From: DATKZS01 sp035527835 [NCBI: bacterium] | GTDB lineage: Bacteria > RBG-13-61-14 | Length of the DNA: 64,000 nt | Assembly (NCBI GenBank): GCA_035527835.1 | Contig: DATKZS010000005.1 | Span: 13,738-77,737, forward strand | Direction of reading: 5' to 3' | In this document: positions 14,920-24,089 of the stretch, piece by piece | Numbering within the stretch: position 1 is the first letter of the stretch | How the letters are laid out: each line of letters opens with the position of its first letter | Translations under genes and position numbers: made by a program | Notes under the pieces: generated by a model | The model's database searches: none | What the model saw: only the letters and a program-made list of their open reading frames with translations | Told to the model about the DNA's origin: nothing

Positions 14920-16932
14920 ATGTATTCCAGCGTCATGACGGCTGCGCTGGTGGTGTTGATCGCGGGCGCGGCGCGCGCCGAGGTCAAGATGGTCTTCGAC
15001 CCGGCCGCGGCCGGGCGCGACTACTTCGCCGTCCCCTATCCCAATGATCTTCACCGCTATCCGGACGGGAGGGTGGACCGGCGCGGGTTCCCGGTGCCGG
15101 CGGACAGCCCGCTCTCGGTGCATTACCGTAACCTGAGTGACGGCATGGACGGGTTCGCGGTCACGGAGTCGGTGTTCATCCGCTTCGACGGCGCCATTGA
15201 CGGCGCGCGGCTTCCCGGCCCGGAGGAATCGGTCAAGCCGGGCTCGCCGGTGTTCCTGGTCAACGCGGACAAGAATTCGCCGGGCTACGGCGAGCGCGTG
15301 CCGGTATGGTGCTGGTTCCACGCGCATGAGCGCGGCCCGCTTCACAACCTGCTCGCCATCTGCCCGTATCCGGGCTTTGTGCTGCGCGAGGACACGGTTT
15401 ATGCGGCGGTGGTCATGCGCTCGCTGGACCCGGCGCTCGCCACGCCCGACTTCCTGCGGGGCCTCCTCTCCGGCTACGCCGCGCACACGGCCCAGGGACT
15501 GTCCGTGTTCAAGGTCTATCAGCCCCTCGCCGAATTCCTGCGCGACCAGGGCATCGCGCCCGCGGACGTGGCCGCCGCCACCGTCTATACCACCGGCGAC
15601 CCCACCGCGCCGCTGCGCTCCATCATCGCCTGGACCGACGCCCAGCCGACGCTTGAGCTCGACGCCCCGCTCGCGCCTTTCCGCGACCACCCAGCTTTCT
15701 ACGCCCTTAACTCGTCCTTCACCGCGCCCCAGTTCCAGACCGGACGCGGCGGCCAGTTCCTCCACGGCGGCAAGGCCGTGTTCGACCAGACCGGCGCGCC
15801 CGTGGTCCAGCGCACGGAAAAAATCCCCGTTATCGTCATGGTGCCCAAGGGCAGGATGCCCGCGGCCGGCTTCCCCCTCGTCATCTACCTGCACGGCGGC
15901 GGCAACGGCTCCAACGAGTTTCTGGACCACATCATCAAGGGCAAGGGCAACGAATTCACGCCCGGCGAGGGACCCGCCCGCGTCTTCGCCGAGCAGGACA
16001 TTGCCGGCGTGTCATCCGCAACCGTCAAGAACCCGGAGCGGCTCCACAACCGCTGGGGCAAGCGCGGCCGAACCGCCGAGCTGCCCTTCTACAACTTCTT
16101 CCGCGGCGACGTCCTGGTCGCGAACCACTGGCAGGCCGCCGCCGACAACGCCGCGCTGCTCCGCCTCATGCGCGGCCTTACCATTGACCCATCGCTCTGC
16201 CCCGAGACCGACGCCTCCGCGTCACCCGACCACAAGATCCATTTTGACCCGCGTTACTTTTTCGGCATGGGCTTTTCCATGGGCGGGACCATCCTGGGCT
16301 CGTGGTCGGGCGTCGAGCCCGGCATCATCGCCACCATTCCGGCGGGCGCCTCGGGCCACTGGGGCCTGCTGATCCGCAACTTCACCGCGGTCCCGGCCAA
16401 GCCCTGGTTTTTCGCCTGGATCACCAACGGCGCTCACGATGAGCCCATGGACGCGCGCTGGCCCACGATCAGCATCATCCAGGCCGTGCTCGAGCCGTGC
16501 GACACCATCACCTTCGCGCCCCACCTATGGCAGAGGCCATTCCCCGGAGCGCCCGCCAAGAACGTGTACCTGGCCGTCGGCGCCAACGACTTCTACACCA
16601 AGCCCGTCACCCAGAACGCCATCATCACCGCGCTCGGCCTGCCCCTGGCCGGCCAGGTCCGCGACGACTCCATCATGATGAACGAGCGGCTGATCGGCCA
16701 CCCCGCGCCCGAGAACTACCCGGTGCGCCAAAACGTCCAATCCGAGGACGGCCGGCCCGCGACCGCCGCCGCGCTCCAGTACGAGCCGGACGCCTGGACC
16801 CACGAGGGCCACAACGTGGACTACAACCTTACCGAGACCAAGCACCAGTACGGCTGCTTCCTCCGCACCCTCATAGACACCGGCGCCGCCACCATCCCGG
16901 CGCCGGGGCCGGAAGGGTCGCCTTGTGAATGA
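14920..16932 (+). CDS. Secreted alpha/beta hydrolase, bacterial lipase-like
   Basis: The 670-residue protein has a signal peptide ending near GAARA. The N-terminal part has FDPAAAGRDYFAVPYPNDL, resembling the N-terminal domain of extracellular bacterial lipases of the VolA/Pla-1 type. The hydrolase core starts about residue 310 with VIYLHGGGNGSNEF (oxyanion region) and carries the nucleophile elbow GMGFSMGG. A late His in DAWTHEGHNVDY could complete the triad. It is likely an esterase or lipase acting outside the cytoplasm, with unknown substrate. GGGAGGGG lies 7 bases before the ATG at 14920. It follows the transpeptidase gene closely and may share its transcript. Confidence 0.75.
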   Translation: MYSSVMTAALVVLIAGAARAEVKMVFDPAAAGRDYFAVPYPNDLHRYPDGRVDRRGFPVPADSPLSVHYRNLSDGMDGFAVTESVFIRFDGAIDGARLPGPEESVKPGSPVFLVNADKNSPGYGERVPVWCWFHAHERGPLHNLLAICPYPGFVLREDTVYAAVVMRSLDPALATPDFLRGLLSGYAAHTAQGLSVFKVYQPLAEFLRDQGIAPADVAAATVYTTGDPTAPLRSIIAWTDAQPTLELDAPLAPFRDHPAFYALNSSFTAPQFQTGRGGQFLHGGKAVFDQTGAPVVQRTEKIPVIVMVPKGRMPAAGFPLVIYLHGGGNGSNEFLDHIIKGKGNEFTPGEGPARVFAEQDIAGVSSATVKNPERLHNRWGKRGRTAELPFYNFFRGDVLVANHWQAAADNAALLRLMRGLTIDPSLCPETDASASPDHKIHFDPRYFFGMGFSMGGTILGSWSGVEPGIIATIPAGASGHWGLLIRNFTAVPAKPWFFAWITNGAHDEPMDARWPTISIIQAVLEPCDTITFAPHLWQRPFPGAPAKNVYLAVGANDFYTKPVTQNAIITALGLPLAGQVRDDSIMMNERLIGHPAPENYPVRQNVQSEDGRPATAAALQYEPDAWTHEGHNVDYNLTETKHQYGCFLRTLIDTGAATIPAPGPEGSPCE

Positions 16933-16944
16933 GAGAAAAAAAGA

Positions 16945-17042
16945 TGAACCGCCAAGACGCCCAGACCGCCAAGATAAGAAAAAGAATTAATTCTTATTTA
17001 AAAAAGAATTCTTGGCGCTCTTGGCGTCTTGGCGGTTAATTC
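16945..17042. repeat. Interspersed palindrome, family B
   Basis: AACCGCCAAGACGCCCAGAC on the left is mirrored by GCTCTTGGCGTCTTGGCGGT on the right, with an AT-rich inverted centre (AAGAATTAATTCTT). It forms one long hairpin directly after the hydrolase stop and could end or protect transcripts. Confidence 0.75.
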
Positions 17043-17071
17043 GGCTTGTTTAAAAGGAAGGAGAAAAAATC

Positions 17072-18505
17072 ATGGAAGAGTTGTTGACCATGCCGGTCAA
17101 GGAGATGGCGCGGAGGATCCGGGAGGGCGAGCTGTCGCCGGTGGACGCGGTGGAGGCGCACATTCGGCGGATCGAGGAGGTGAACCCGAAGATCAACGCC
17201 GTGGTGGTCCCGCGCTTTGACGAGGCCAGGAAGGAGGCCGGGGAGGCGGCGGAGCGTCTGGCAAAAAGCCGCGACAATCTGCCGCCGCTTTTCGGCGTGC
17301 CGTGCACGATCAAGGACACGTACGCCATGAAGGGCTACACCTGGTCCGGCGGCGTGTGGGCCCGGAAGGACCTGAAAGCGGATTTTGACGCCACCGTGGT
17401 CGAGCGGATGAAGGCCGCGGGCGCGATCATCCTGGGCCGCACCAACGTGCCCGAGGCCGCCATGTTCAACGAGACCTATAACCACGTTTACGGCCGCACC
17501 AACAACCCCTACGACCTCGCCCGCGGCGTGGGCGGGTCGTCGGGAGGGGAGGGAGCGATCGTGGCCGCCGCCGGCTCGCCCATCGGCATCGGCTCGGACA
17601 TCGGCGGCTCCATCCGTTACCCGGCCGCCTTCAACGGCGTGCCCGGGCACAAGCCCACCGGCGGCATGGTGCCCGGCACCGGCCACTTCCCGGAAATCCT
17701 GGGCCCGCTCCGCCCCTACTGCGCCTATGGCCCCATCGGCCGCACCGTCGCGGACCTGGCCTACACCCTCCCCCTGATCGCCGGGCCCGACGGCAAGGAC
17801 GGGATCGTGGAGAAGCGCGAGCTCAAGCCGTTCGATCAGGTGGACCTGAAAAAGCTCCGCGTCTTCTTCTTCGACTACAACGGCCAGGCCAAGACCGGCG
17901 CCGACGTGCGCCGCGCCGTGGCCATGGCCGCGGGCGCGCTCACCGGGCAGGCCGCGATGGTCGAGCATTGGGTCCCGGAGGGCATCGAGAACAGCCTGCA
18001 AATGTGGCAGGCCGGAATGGCCCAGAACCCGACACCGTTTCTCGAGAACCTGGAGGGGGACGAGAAAATCAAGCTCGGCCGGGAGGTCGTGAGGTTCATC
18101 CTGCGCCGCTCCAAGATCACCTGGCCCGCGCTCGGCGCCGCCCTGATCGAGAAGCCCAACAAGTGGCTCCCCGGCACCGGCCAGAAGATGCTCGACCTGG
18201 CCGACGACCTCCGCCGCCGCATGAGCGCGAAGCTCGGCGACGACGGCGTGCTCATCTGCCCCGTGTTCCCCGTGCCCGCGCCCAAGCACCACCACATCTG
18301 GCTCGACCTGATCGGCATCGGCTACTCCGGCGTCATCAACATCATGCACTTCCCCGCGACCATCGTCCCCATCTTCCGCCGCGCCGACGGCCTGCCCGTG
18401 TCCATCCAGGTCGTCGCCGCCAAGTGGAACGACCACCTCACCCTGGCCGCGGCCAAAAGACTCGAGGAAATCTTCGGCGGATGGAAGCCTCCGGAAAGAG
18501 TATGA
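17072..18505 (+). CDS. Amidase signature family enzyme
   Basis: The 477-residue protein has the amidase-signature Lys-Ser-Ser layout: the Lys in GVPCTIKDTYAMKG, the Gly/Ser-rich RGVGGSSGGEGA, and the nucleophile region GSDIGGSIRYPAAFNG. It resembles fatty-acid-amide-hydrolase and GatA-like amidases, but no gatB or gatC is nearby, so a tRNA role is unlikely. It probably hydrolyses a carboxamide in the cytoplasm, with unknown substrate. AAGGAAGGAG precedes the ATG. The full length fits the family. Confidence 0.88.
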   Translation: MEELLTMPVKEMARRIREGELSPVDAVEAHIRRIEEVNPKINAVVVPRFDEARKEAGEAAERLAKSRDNLPPLFGVPCTIKDTYAMKGYTWSGGVWARKDLKADFDATVVERMKAAGAIILGRTNVPEAAMFNETYNHVYGRTNNPYDLARGVGGSSGGEGAIVAAAGSPIGIGSDIGGSIRYPAAFNGVPGHKPTGGMVPGTGHFPEILGPLRPYCAYGPIGRTVADLAYTLPLIAGPDGKDGIVEKRELKPFDQVDLKKLRVFFFDYNGQAKTGADVRRAVAMAAGALTGQAAMVEHWVPEGIENSLQMWQAGMAQNPTPFLENLEGDEKIKLGREVVRFILRRSKITWPALGAALIEKPNKWLPGTGQKMLDLADDLRRRMSAKLGDDGVLICPVFPVPAPKHHHIWLDLIGIGYSGVINIMHFPATIVPIFRRADGLPVSIQVVAAKWNDHLTLAAAKRLEEIFGGWKPPERV

Positions 18506-18546
18506 AGCATGAACCGCGCTGACGCGGCCCCGCTCAAGGGACGCTG

Positions 18547-19125
18547 ATGGGGTCCGGCGGGAAAGAACGGGGCCGGGGAGCCTTGCGCCGCGTTCAATAT
18601 GCGTTCCTGCTCCCGGCCGCCTGCGCTGCTCTCGCGTCGGTCTCATGCACCCGCCCCGTGCCGCGCGCGGCCGGGCCCATCAGCCAGGAGGTCTACGTCT
18701 GGCAGCGCTCCTGGGACGGAGCGGTCCAGGAATCCATCAACATGATGCCATCGCAGGTCTCGGGCCTGGCCGTTCTGGCCGCGGAGATCTCCTGGGACAA
18801 GGGCAGGCTCCGTTCGGTCATGGTCCCATGTGATTATCCGGCCCTGAAAAAATCAGGCCTCCAGGTGGGCCTGGCCCTGCGCATCGGACCGTACCCCGGG
18901 CCATTCACCGAAGACGGCGAGCCGGCGCGGACCATCGCCGGCCTGGCGGCCAAGATCATGGCCCGGGCCAAAGATTCGGGGCTTAATGTCCAGGAGCTGC
19001 AGATTGACTTTGACTGCGCCGACGGAAAGCTTGACGGCTATCGCTCCTGGCTCGCCGCCATCCGCCAAAAGACCGGCCCGACGCCGCTCGTCATCACCGC
19101 GCTGCCGAGCTGGCTCAAGCCGCCC
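18547..19125 (+). pseudogene. Truncated DUF3142 lipoprotein
   Basis: The frame begins with a lipoprotein signal (ALASVSC) and continues with DUF3142 text: SQEVYVWQRSWDGAVQESI, LAAEISWDKG, then ELQIDFDCADGKLDGYRSWL and PLVITALPSWL. At SWL (about 19117-19125) homology stops. Beyond this point the other strand carries the start of a toxin gene. The open frame runs on to 19257 through unrelated sequence. The family normally has well over 100 more residues, so the 3' part was lost. The start at 18547 is preceded by AAGGGA. Confidence 0.7.
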
Positions 19126-19171
19126 GCGATTCTTCCAGCGCACCGGGATGGAGCTCGACCTCCTTGGGCAT
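19115..19171 (-). pseudogene. 5' remnant of a ParE/RelE-type toxin gene
   Basis: Directly after the antitoxin stop, in TGATG overlap, the minus strand reads MPKEVELHPGALEESRAA and then a stop. This is the typical first strand and helix of the RelE/ParE toxins that pair with this antitoxin family (compare the HPEALEEA motif). After about 16 codons the sequence becomes the DUF3142 gene in opposite orientation. The toxin is therefore deleted beyond its first helix and must be inactive. Confidence 0.6.
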
Positions 19172-19395
19172 CAATCCTCCATGATCTTTTTCCGGGCTTC
19201 GGGCCATGGAACTGTGCTGACGGCGCCGGAGTCGAGCTCGTGGATGCGGGCTTTTAATTCAGCGGCCCAGGCCGCTTCGGAGTCCTCATCAATATTTTTG
19301 TCCAGGCTTTCCAGCAAGGTTCCGGCGATGGCGGCCCGGGCTTCCGGGGGAAGCTTCATGGCTTGTTCAAGAAGGTCCTTGGCATCTCTTTTCAT
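19171..19395 (-). CDS. Addiction-module antitoxin (PF09720-type), toxin lost
   Basis: The 74-residue protein shows ALQ-free but typical text: DLLEQAMKLPPEARAAIAGT, LLESLDKNIDEDSEAAWAAE and IHELDSGAVSTVPW. It belongs to the short unstable antitoxin components that accompany RelE/ParE-type toxins. Here the downstream toxin gene is cut after about 16 codons, so this is an orphan antitoxin. AGGAGAC lies before the ATG. It may persist because loss of an antitoxin without toxin carries no cost, or it may counter a related toxin elsewhere. Confidence 0.78.
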   Translation of the reverse strand: MKRDAKDLLEQAMKLPPEARAAIAGTLLESLDKNIDEDSEAAWAAELKARIHELDSGAVSTVPWPEARKKIMED

Positions 19396-19435
19396 TTGAA
19401 GTCTCCTTTGTCCGGATCGGGCACTAACCGAGTAT

Positions 19436-19735
19436 AATGACCGGCGTTATGGCAGTCAAATCCGCGCGCATGCAGCGGATTGGGGAGCTTGTTCGGGGGC
19501 CGGCAAGCAAGCTTGCCGAGCGAAAGCGGATGATCCGCCTCAGGCGGCGGCAAGCCGCGCGCATTCCAAAGCGCGGGCCGTACACGCCCCGGCTTCAGCC
19601 GCCGGATAAATCCTCTGGATCGAGAACCCCGTTGAAACGGGGTCCGGAGCACAGTTTTAAAACCTGTGCTACTCACCCGCGCTAAAGCACGGGCCTGCAC
19701 CAAGGCTTCAAGGCCGGTGAACCGGCCTCCCCCAA
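19436..19735. repeat. Composite repeat tract, family G
   Basis: The gap contains a series of small palindromes: GCAAGCAAGCTTGC, CCCCGTTGAAACGGGG, CACAGTTTTAAAACCTGTG, CCGCGCTAAAGCACGGGC and AGGCCGGTGAACCGGCCT. The last four recur, in altered order and orientation, at 36500-36600. No protein-coding frame is convincing. Confidence 0.65.
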
Positions 19736-19812
19736 GCCCCAAGCCTCACGCCCCAAGTCCCAAGCCCCTAACCTCACGCCCCAAGCCCCACGCCCCAAGC
19801 CCCAAGCCTCTC
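19731..19812. repeat. Short tandem repeat CCCCAAGCC(T/C)
   Basis: About eight imperfect copies of a CCCCAAGCCTCACG / CCCCAAGCC unit fill the space just after the acyl-CoA synthetase stop codon (which lies at 19816 on the other strand). The repeat strand is strongly C-rich. Confidence 0.75.
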
Positions 19813-19815
19813 TCC

Positions 19816-21510
19816 TCACCTCAGCGCCTTCTTGTCCACCTTCCCGATCGGCGTCAGCGGCAGGCTGTCCACGAACTCGATCTGTTTGGGGATTTTGTAG
19901 GGCGCCATGTTTTCGTGGCAGTAGGCCATGATCTCTTTTTCGACGGCTGCGCGGTCTTTGGCTTTGTGGGATGCTTTGAGTTGGATCACGGCCTTGACGA
20001 TTTCGGAGCCGGGGCGGTCGGGGTTTTTGAGGCCGATGATGGCGCAGAACTCGATGGCGGGGTGTTCGTAGAGGGTTTCCTCGACCTCGCGGGAGAAGAC
20101 CTTGTAGCCGCCGACGTTGAGCATGTCCTTTTGCCGGTCCACGATGGTGAAGAAGCCGTCCTCGTCCATGCGCGCCACGTCGCCGGTGTAAAGCCATTTC
20201 CGGCCCTGGAAATCGCGGAGCGCGTTGGCCGTCTCCTCCGGCTTCTGATAATAGCCCTTCATCACCTGCGGCCCGCGCGCGATGAGGTGGCCCTCCTGGC
20301 CGACCGGGACCTCGTTCGTCCCCGTCTCCAGGTCCACGATCTTGATCCAGGTGCTCTGCATGGGCACGCCCACGGTCCCGATTTTTTTCTTGCCCACGTA
20401 CGGGTTCATGGTGAGGAGCGGACTGGTTTCGGTCATGCCGTAAACCTCGACCACCTTGTTGCTTCCCACCACCTTTTCAAAGTCCCTGATCGCCTCGACC
20501 GCGAAGGGCGCCGCGCCGGAGATGCAGCCGCGGACCTGGGTGAAATTGAGCGTCTTGAACATCGGGTCCTTGAGCAGCATCATGTAGAGCGACGGCACGT
20601 TGGCCATTCCGGTGGGGAGCCAGCGGGCGAACTCCTCGCAGAAGTGGCGGGTGTTTCTGGGGTCCGGGATCAGGATCTGAGTGTTGCCGAAGCCCATGCC
20701 GATCATGCCGAAGGCGAGGCCGGCGAGGTGGAAGAAGGGGAAGCCGGAGATCTGGATCTCGCCGCCGCGCTCGGTCTTGGACCATTGCAGGCTCTGGCTC
20801 AGGTTGGTGACCATGTTGGCGTGGGTGAGCTCGGTGCCCTTGGGCAGCCCGGTGGTGCCGCCGGTGTATTGGATGAGGCAGGTGTCCCCGGGCTTGATCT
20901 TGGCATCGGGCTTCTCCGCCGGGTATTTCCCCGGCAGCTCCATGAAGCGGAGCACGGTTTTGTTGGGCAGGTCCGTCACCTTGCCGGTGGGGACCTTTTT
21001 CAGGAGCTTGGCGAGCGTCTTTTTGGGCCACGGCAAAAAGTCAGCGATGCCGGCGGCCACCACGTACTTGAGCTTGTCCGCCTTTTCGTGGAACTTGGTG
21101 ACCCGATGCTCGAAGATGGCGTCGAGCGTCACCAGCACCTTGGCGCCGCAGTCGTTCAACTGGTACGCCATTTCCTTGGGCGTGAGCAGGGGCGAGATGC
21201 CGGTGGCGGCCAAGCCGGCGCGGAGCGTGCCCGCGTGCGCGATCAGGTACTGCGGGATGTTGGGCAGGTTGATGCCGACCACGTCGCCGGGCCCGCAGCC
21301 GATCTCGTGGAGAAAGGTGGCGAAGCGGCGCGAGTAGTCGTCGAGCTGCTGGAAGGTGATGGTCGCGCCCATGTAGCGCATGGCGGCGCGGCCCGGGAAG
21401 TCGGAAAACGCGGCCTCCAAGAGGTCCGGGTAGGTGATGTCCGGGGCCTGAAAATCCGGCTCCACCCACGGATCATAAAATTTTATCCACGGCCTCGAAT
21501 CGTAAGACAT
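19816..21510 (-). CDS. Long-chain acyl-CoA synthetase (AMP-forming)
   Basis: The 564-residue protein is an ANL-superfamily adenylating enzyme. The P-loop-like motif LIQYTGGTTGLPKGTELTH (about 225-243), VYGMTETSP and WLYTGDVARMDEDGF are present, and the catalytic Lys lies in PIGKVDKKAL near the C-terminus. It activates fatty acids with ATP and CoA. The length and motifs fit FadD-type enzymes. AGGAGG precedes the ATG at 21510. Together with the acyl-CoA dehydrogenase at 22.7-24.0 kb it suggests fatty-acid degradation, though the genes are not in one operon. Confidence 0.9.
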   Translation of the reverse strand: MSYDSRPWIKFYDPWVEPDFQAPDITYPDLLEAAFSDFPGRAAMRYMGATITFQQLDDYSRRFATFLHEIGCGPGDVVGINLPNIPQYLIAHAGTLRAGLAATGISPLLTPKEMAYQLNDCGAKVLVTLDAIFEHRVTKFHEKADKLKYVVAAGIADFLPWPKKTLAKLLKKVPTGKVTDLPNKTVLRFMELPGKYPAEKPDAKIKPGDTCLIQYTGGTTGLPKGTELTHANMVTNLSQSLQWSKTERGGEIQISGFPFFHLAGLAFGMIGMGFGNTQILIPDPRNTRHFCEEFARWLPTGMANVPSLYMMLLKDPMFKTLNFTQVRGCISGAAPFAVEAIRDFEKVVGSNKVVEVYGMTETSPLLTMNPYVGKKKIGTVGVPMQSTWIKIVDLETGTNEVPVGQEGHLIARGPQVMKGYYQKPEETANALRDFQGRKWLYTGDVARMDEDGFFTIVDRQKDMLNVGGYKVFSREVEETLYEHPAIEFCAIIGLKNPDRPGSEIVKAVIQLKASHKAKDRAAVEKEIMAYCHENMAPYKIPKQIEFVDSLPLTPIGKVDKKALR

Positions 21511-21645
21511 GGCGCGTTCCTCCTGTGCAAGGCGTAATAAAGTCCGAGTTGAATCAGCCTATTGAATCTGCTTGAACATGTCAAGAAGCGGCACGATGAG
21601 GGGGCTTGACCTTTTCCATCCGTGCTATAAGCTTGGGATCGGGCC

Positions 21646-22476
21646 ATGAAAGTCACGCTCATCCGCTTTTCGCAGACGGGTAACACGCGCAAGGTGGCTC
21701 GGGCCATGGCGGAGGCCCTGGACGCGGCGGGCGCGCGGGTGCGGAGCGTTGCTCTCAAGAAGGCGCGGGCACAGGACGCGCTGGACGCGGACCTGATCGG
21801 CGTGGGCACGCCCTGCTTTTCCAGCCGCGCGCCGCTCCCGGTGCGCGAGTTGCTGGCCGCATTGCCGCGGCTCGACGGGCGGCGCGCGTTCGTGTTCGCG
21901 ACCTCCGGCGGCGGGCCCGGACGCGTGCTTTACGACCTGGCGGACGCGCTCCGGCAAAAGGGCGCGGACGTGGCCGGGGGCATCGTCATCCGCGGCGAGT
22001 GCTTCCATCCGTTCCCGGAGATTTACGGGCGCTTCCCGGGCCGGCCGGACGCAAAGGACCTGGAGGAGGCCCGGCGCTTCGCGCGCTCCGTGTTCGAGCA
22101 CGTCTCGGCCGGCACTCCCGGCCCGCTCCCGGGAACGCGGCCGGACGTTTTCCGGGCCGGCGGTTTTTACAACTACGTGGCCTTCATGAACCGCGACGAC
22201 TACCTGCGCAAAATCCTGAAAGCGCCCGAGGCGGACCCTGATAAGTGCACCCGGTGCCGCTGGTGCGAGTACGACTGCCCGGTGAACAACATCACGCTCG
22301 ATCCTTACCCTGTCCTCGGCGGCCGCTGCATCCGCTGCTACCGCTGCTTTTCCGGCTGTCCGGAACACGCCTTCAGCGCGGACCTGAGGCTCGGCAACCT
22401 CATGGCCGTCATGTTCTATAACACGTTGTTCGAGAGATACCTGGGGGACGTGAGAAAGGGGGAGAGGTTTTATTGA
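21646..22476 (+). CDS. EFR1-type flavodoxin/ferredoxin fusion protein
   Basis: The 276-residue protein has an N-terminal flavodoxin-like domain with the FMN loop RFSQTGNTRKVA (about 7-18) and the GVGTPCFSSRAP and FATSGGGPGR loops. The C-terminal part (about 200-250) has two Cys clusters, CTRCRWCEYDCP and CIRCYRCFSGCP, each fit for one [4Fe-4S] cluster. This is the EFR1 layout, a probable electron carrier or oxidoreductase. The start is ATG 21646 without a strong ribosome-binding site. It is divergent from the acyl-CoA synthetase, so the short gap holds promoters for both. Confidence 0.85.
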   Translation: MKVTLIRFSQTGNTRKVARAMAEALDAAGARVRSVALKKARAQDALDADLIGVGTPCFSSRAPLPVRELLAALPRLDGRRAFVFATSGGGPGRVLYDLADALRQKGADVAGGIVIRGECFHPFPEIYGRFPGRPDAKDLEEARRFARSVFEHVSAGTPGPLPGTRPDVFRAGGFYNYVAFMNRDDYLRKILKAPEADPDKCTRCRWCEYDCPVNNITLDPYPVLGGRCIRCYRCFSGCPEHAFSADLRLGNLMAVMFYNTLFERYLGDVRKGERFY

Positions 22477-22494
22477 AATAGGTTTTTACAGCCA

Positions 22495-22657
22495 TCAGCC
22501 GGCGTGGGAGCGCCCTTCCGGGCGCGATCCTCATGGGACTGTGAAATAAAGAATCGCGCCCGGAAGGGCGCTCCCACGTCAAGGTTGCCGGTTTTGCAAG
22601 ACGCTCCTTTAAGAGAGATTCGCGACTAAAGTCGCTCCCACATTAAAGGGGCCGCGA
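22495..22657. repeat. Interspersed palindrome, family F
   Basis: GTGGGAGCGCCCTTCCGGGC at about 22505 is mirrored by GCCCGGAAGGGCGCTCCCAC at about 22558-22577, forming a hairpin of over 20 base pairs. A second, shorter motif, CGCGACTAAAGTCGCTCCCAC (22621-22641), follows. The block fills the gap between two convergent genes and may act as a two-way terminator. Confidence 0.75.
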
Positions 22658-23986
22658 CTAAAGTCCATCCTCCATCAGGTCCGCGAACAGCGCCAGACGG
22701 TTCATCTCGTTGGTGCCTTCATAAATCCGGGTGACGCGGGCGTCGCGGAGCGCCTTTTCCACGCCGGCGGAGTGGAGATAGGAGTGGTCGGACATGAGGC
22801 TGAGCGCGCGGGAGGAGATCTCGGCGGCGGTGTCGGAGGCAAAGACCTTGGCCGCGGCGGAGGCGCCGGGAAGAGGCGGGAGGTAGCGGAGCGCCGTGTT
22901 CCAGACCAGCGCCCGCGCGGCCATGATCCGGGTCATCATCTCCGCGAGCTCCAACTGGACCTCCTGGAACTCGACCAGCCGGCGGCTTCCCTGCCGCGCC
23001 GTGCAACAGAACGCGAGGCATCGCTCGAACGCCCCGCGCGCCACTCCCAGCGCCACTCCTCCCACCACCGGCCGCGAGGCCGTGAGCGTCAACTGATTGA
23101 TGGCCCAGCCCGCTCGCTCCGGGCCCACCCGGTTCACCTCCGGCACGAACACGTCGTCCAGAACAAGCTCCGCCGCGTCGCACGCCTTCTGGCCCATCTT
23201 TTTCTCCACGCGCCCCACGGAAAAGCCCTTCATGCCTTTCTCGACCACGAAGCAGGTCCAGCTTTCCAGACCCTCGTCTCCCAGGCACGCGAACAGCGTC
23301 ACGTAATCGGCGACGGCCCCGCCCGAGATGAAGACCTTGCGCCCGCTGATCCTGTATCCTGCCGCGACCTTCCGCGCCCGCGTCACCACCCGCGCCTTCA
23401 TCGCGCCGTTCGGGTCCTCCACGTCCGAGCCCGCGCCCGGCTCCGTGATCGCGAACGCCCACACGCACTTCTCGCCGCGCCGGAGGCGCCGGTAGGTCGG
23501 CAGGACCCAGCGCCGGAGCGCGTCCCACGACCCGCTCACCAGGAGCGGGCCCATGCCCAGATCGTGCGCGCCCACCATCACCGTGAGCCCCGGGCACGCC
23601 GCGGCCAGCTCCTCCGTCTTGAGCATGGACGCGATCAGGCCGCCTTGCCGCACCGCTCCCCACTTCATGGTCCCGAGCGGCCAGGGCAACAGCTCGGTGG
23701 CCAGGCCGCGCGCCGCGTACTCCCTGAACAGCCGCTCCTTGTCGAGCGATGCCGGGTCGCGGTCAACCGCGAGCGCGAGGGGCCGGAAGAGCTCGTCGGC
23801 GAACTTCTTGTAGCGCCGCCGGAGACGCCTCAGGCCCCGCGGCAGCGTCCGCGTCTCCTCCTCCCAGAAATCGCCGTGGCGCCGCCGCACCATGAGCCGG
23901 CCGATGAGCGCGAGCTTGTCCTTGGCCACGTCCAGGTGGGTCGGCGGCTTTTCCATTTTTTTCGCGAATAAGGCCATGACGTCCAT
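22658..23986 (-). CDS. Acyl-CoA dehydrogenase
   Basis: The protein of about 442 residues carries the family signatures AFAITEPGAGSD and, near the C-terminus, RIYEGTNEMNRL, with the middle-domain text KVFISGGAVADYVTLFACLG. It is an FAD enzyme that introduces the double bond in acyl-CoA beta-oxidation. It has an N-terminal extension with a basic RRLRRRYKKF segment. The frame is open up to a TTG at 24016. I use ATG 23986; another ATG at 23977 has a better-spaced GGAG, so the exact start is unsure. No electron-transfer flavoprotein genes are adjacent. Confidence 0.88.
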   Translation of the reverse strand: MDVMALFAKKMEKPPTHLDVAKDKLALIGRLMVRRRHGDFWEEETRTLPRGLRRLRRRYKKFADELFRPLALAVDRDPASLDKERLFREYAARGLATELLPWPLGTMKWGAVRQGGLIASMLKTEELAAACPGLTVMVGAHDLGMGPLLVSGSWDALRRWVLPTYRRLRRGEKCVWAFAITEPGAGSDVEDPNGAMKARVVTRARKVAAGYRISGRKVFISGGAVADYVTLFACLGDEGLESWTCFVVEKGMKGFSVGRVEKKMGQKACDAAELVLDDVFVPEVNRVGPERAGWAINQLTLTASRPVVGGVALGVARGAFERCLAFCCTARQGSRRLVEFQEVQLELAEMMTRIMAARALVWNTALRYLPPLPGASAAAKVFASDTAAEISSRALSLMSDHSYLHSAGVEKALRDARVTRIYEGTNEMNRLALFADLMEDGL

Positions 23987-24089
23987 CTCCGTGCGCGGCG
24001 CTTGAATCAAGCTCAAGCCTATGGCACGTTAAACACAATGTAAAGAGTTCCAGTAGGCCGACAGGGTCTTGATCAAGGAGGAAAAAACG

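Noticed and set aside
19731-19812. Protein-coding continuation through the CCCCAAGCC repeat
   Set aside because: The frame over this repeat is low-complexity and continues only as antisense of the acyl-CoA synthetase.
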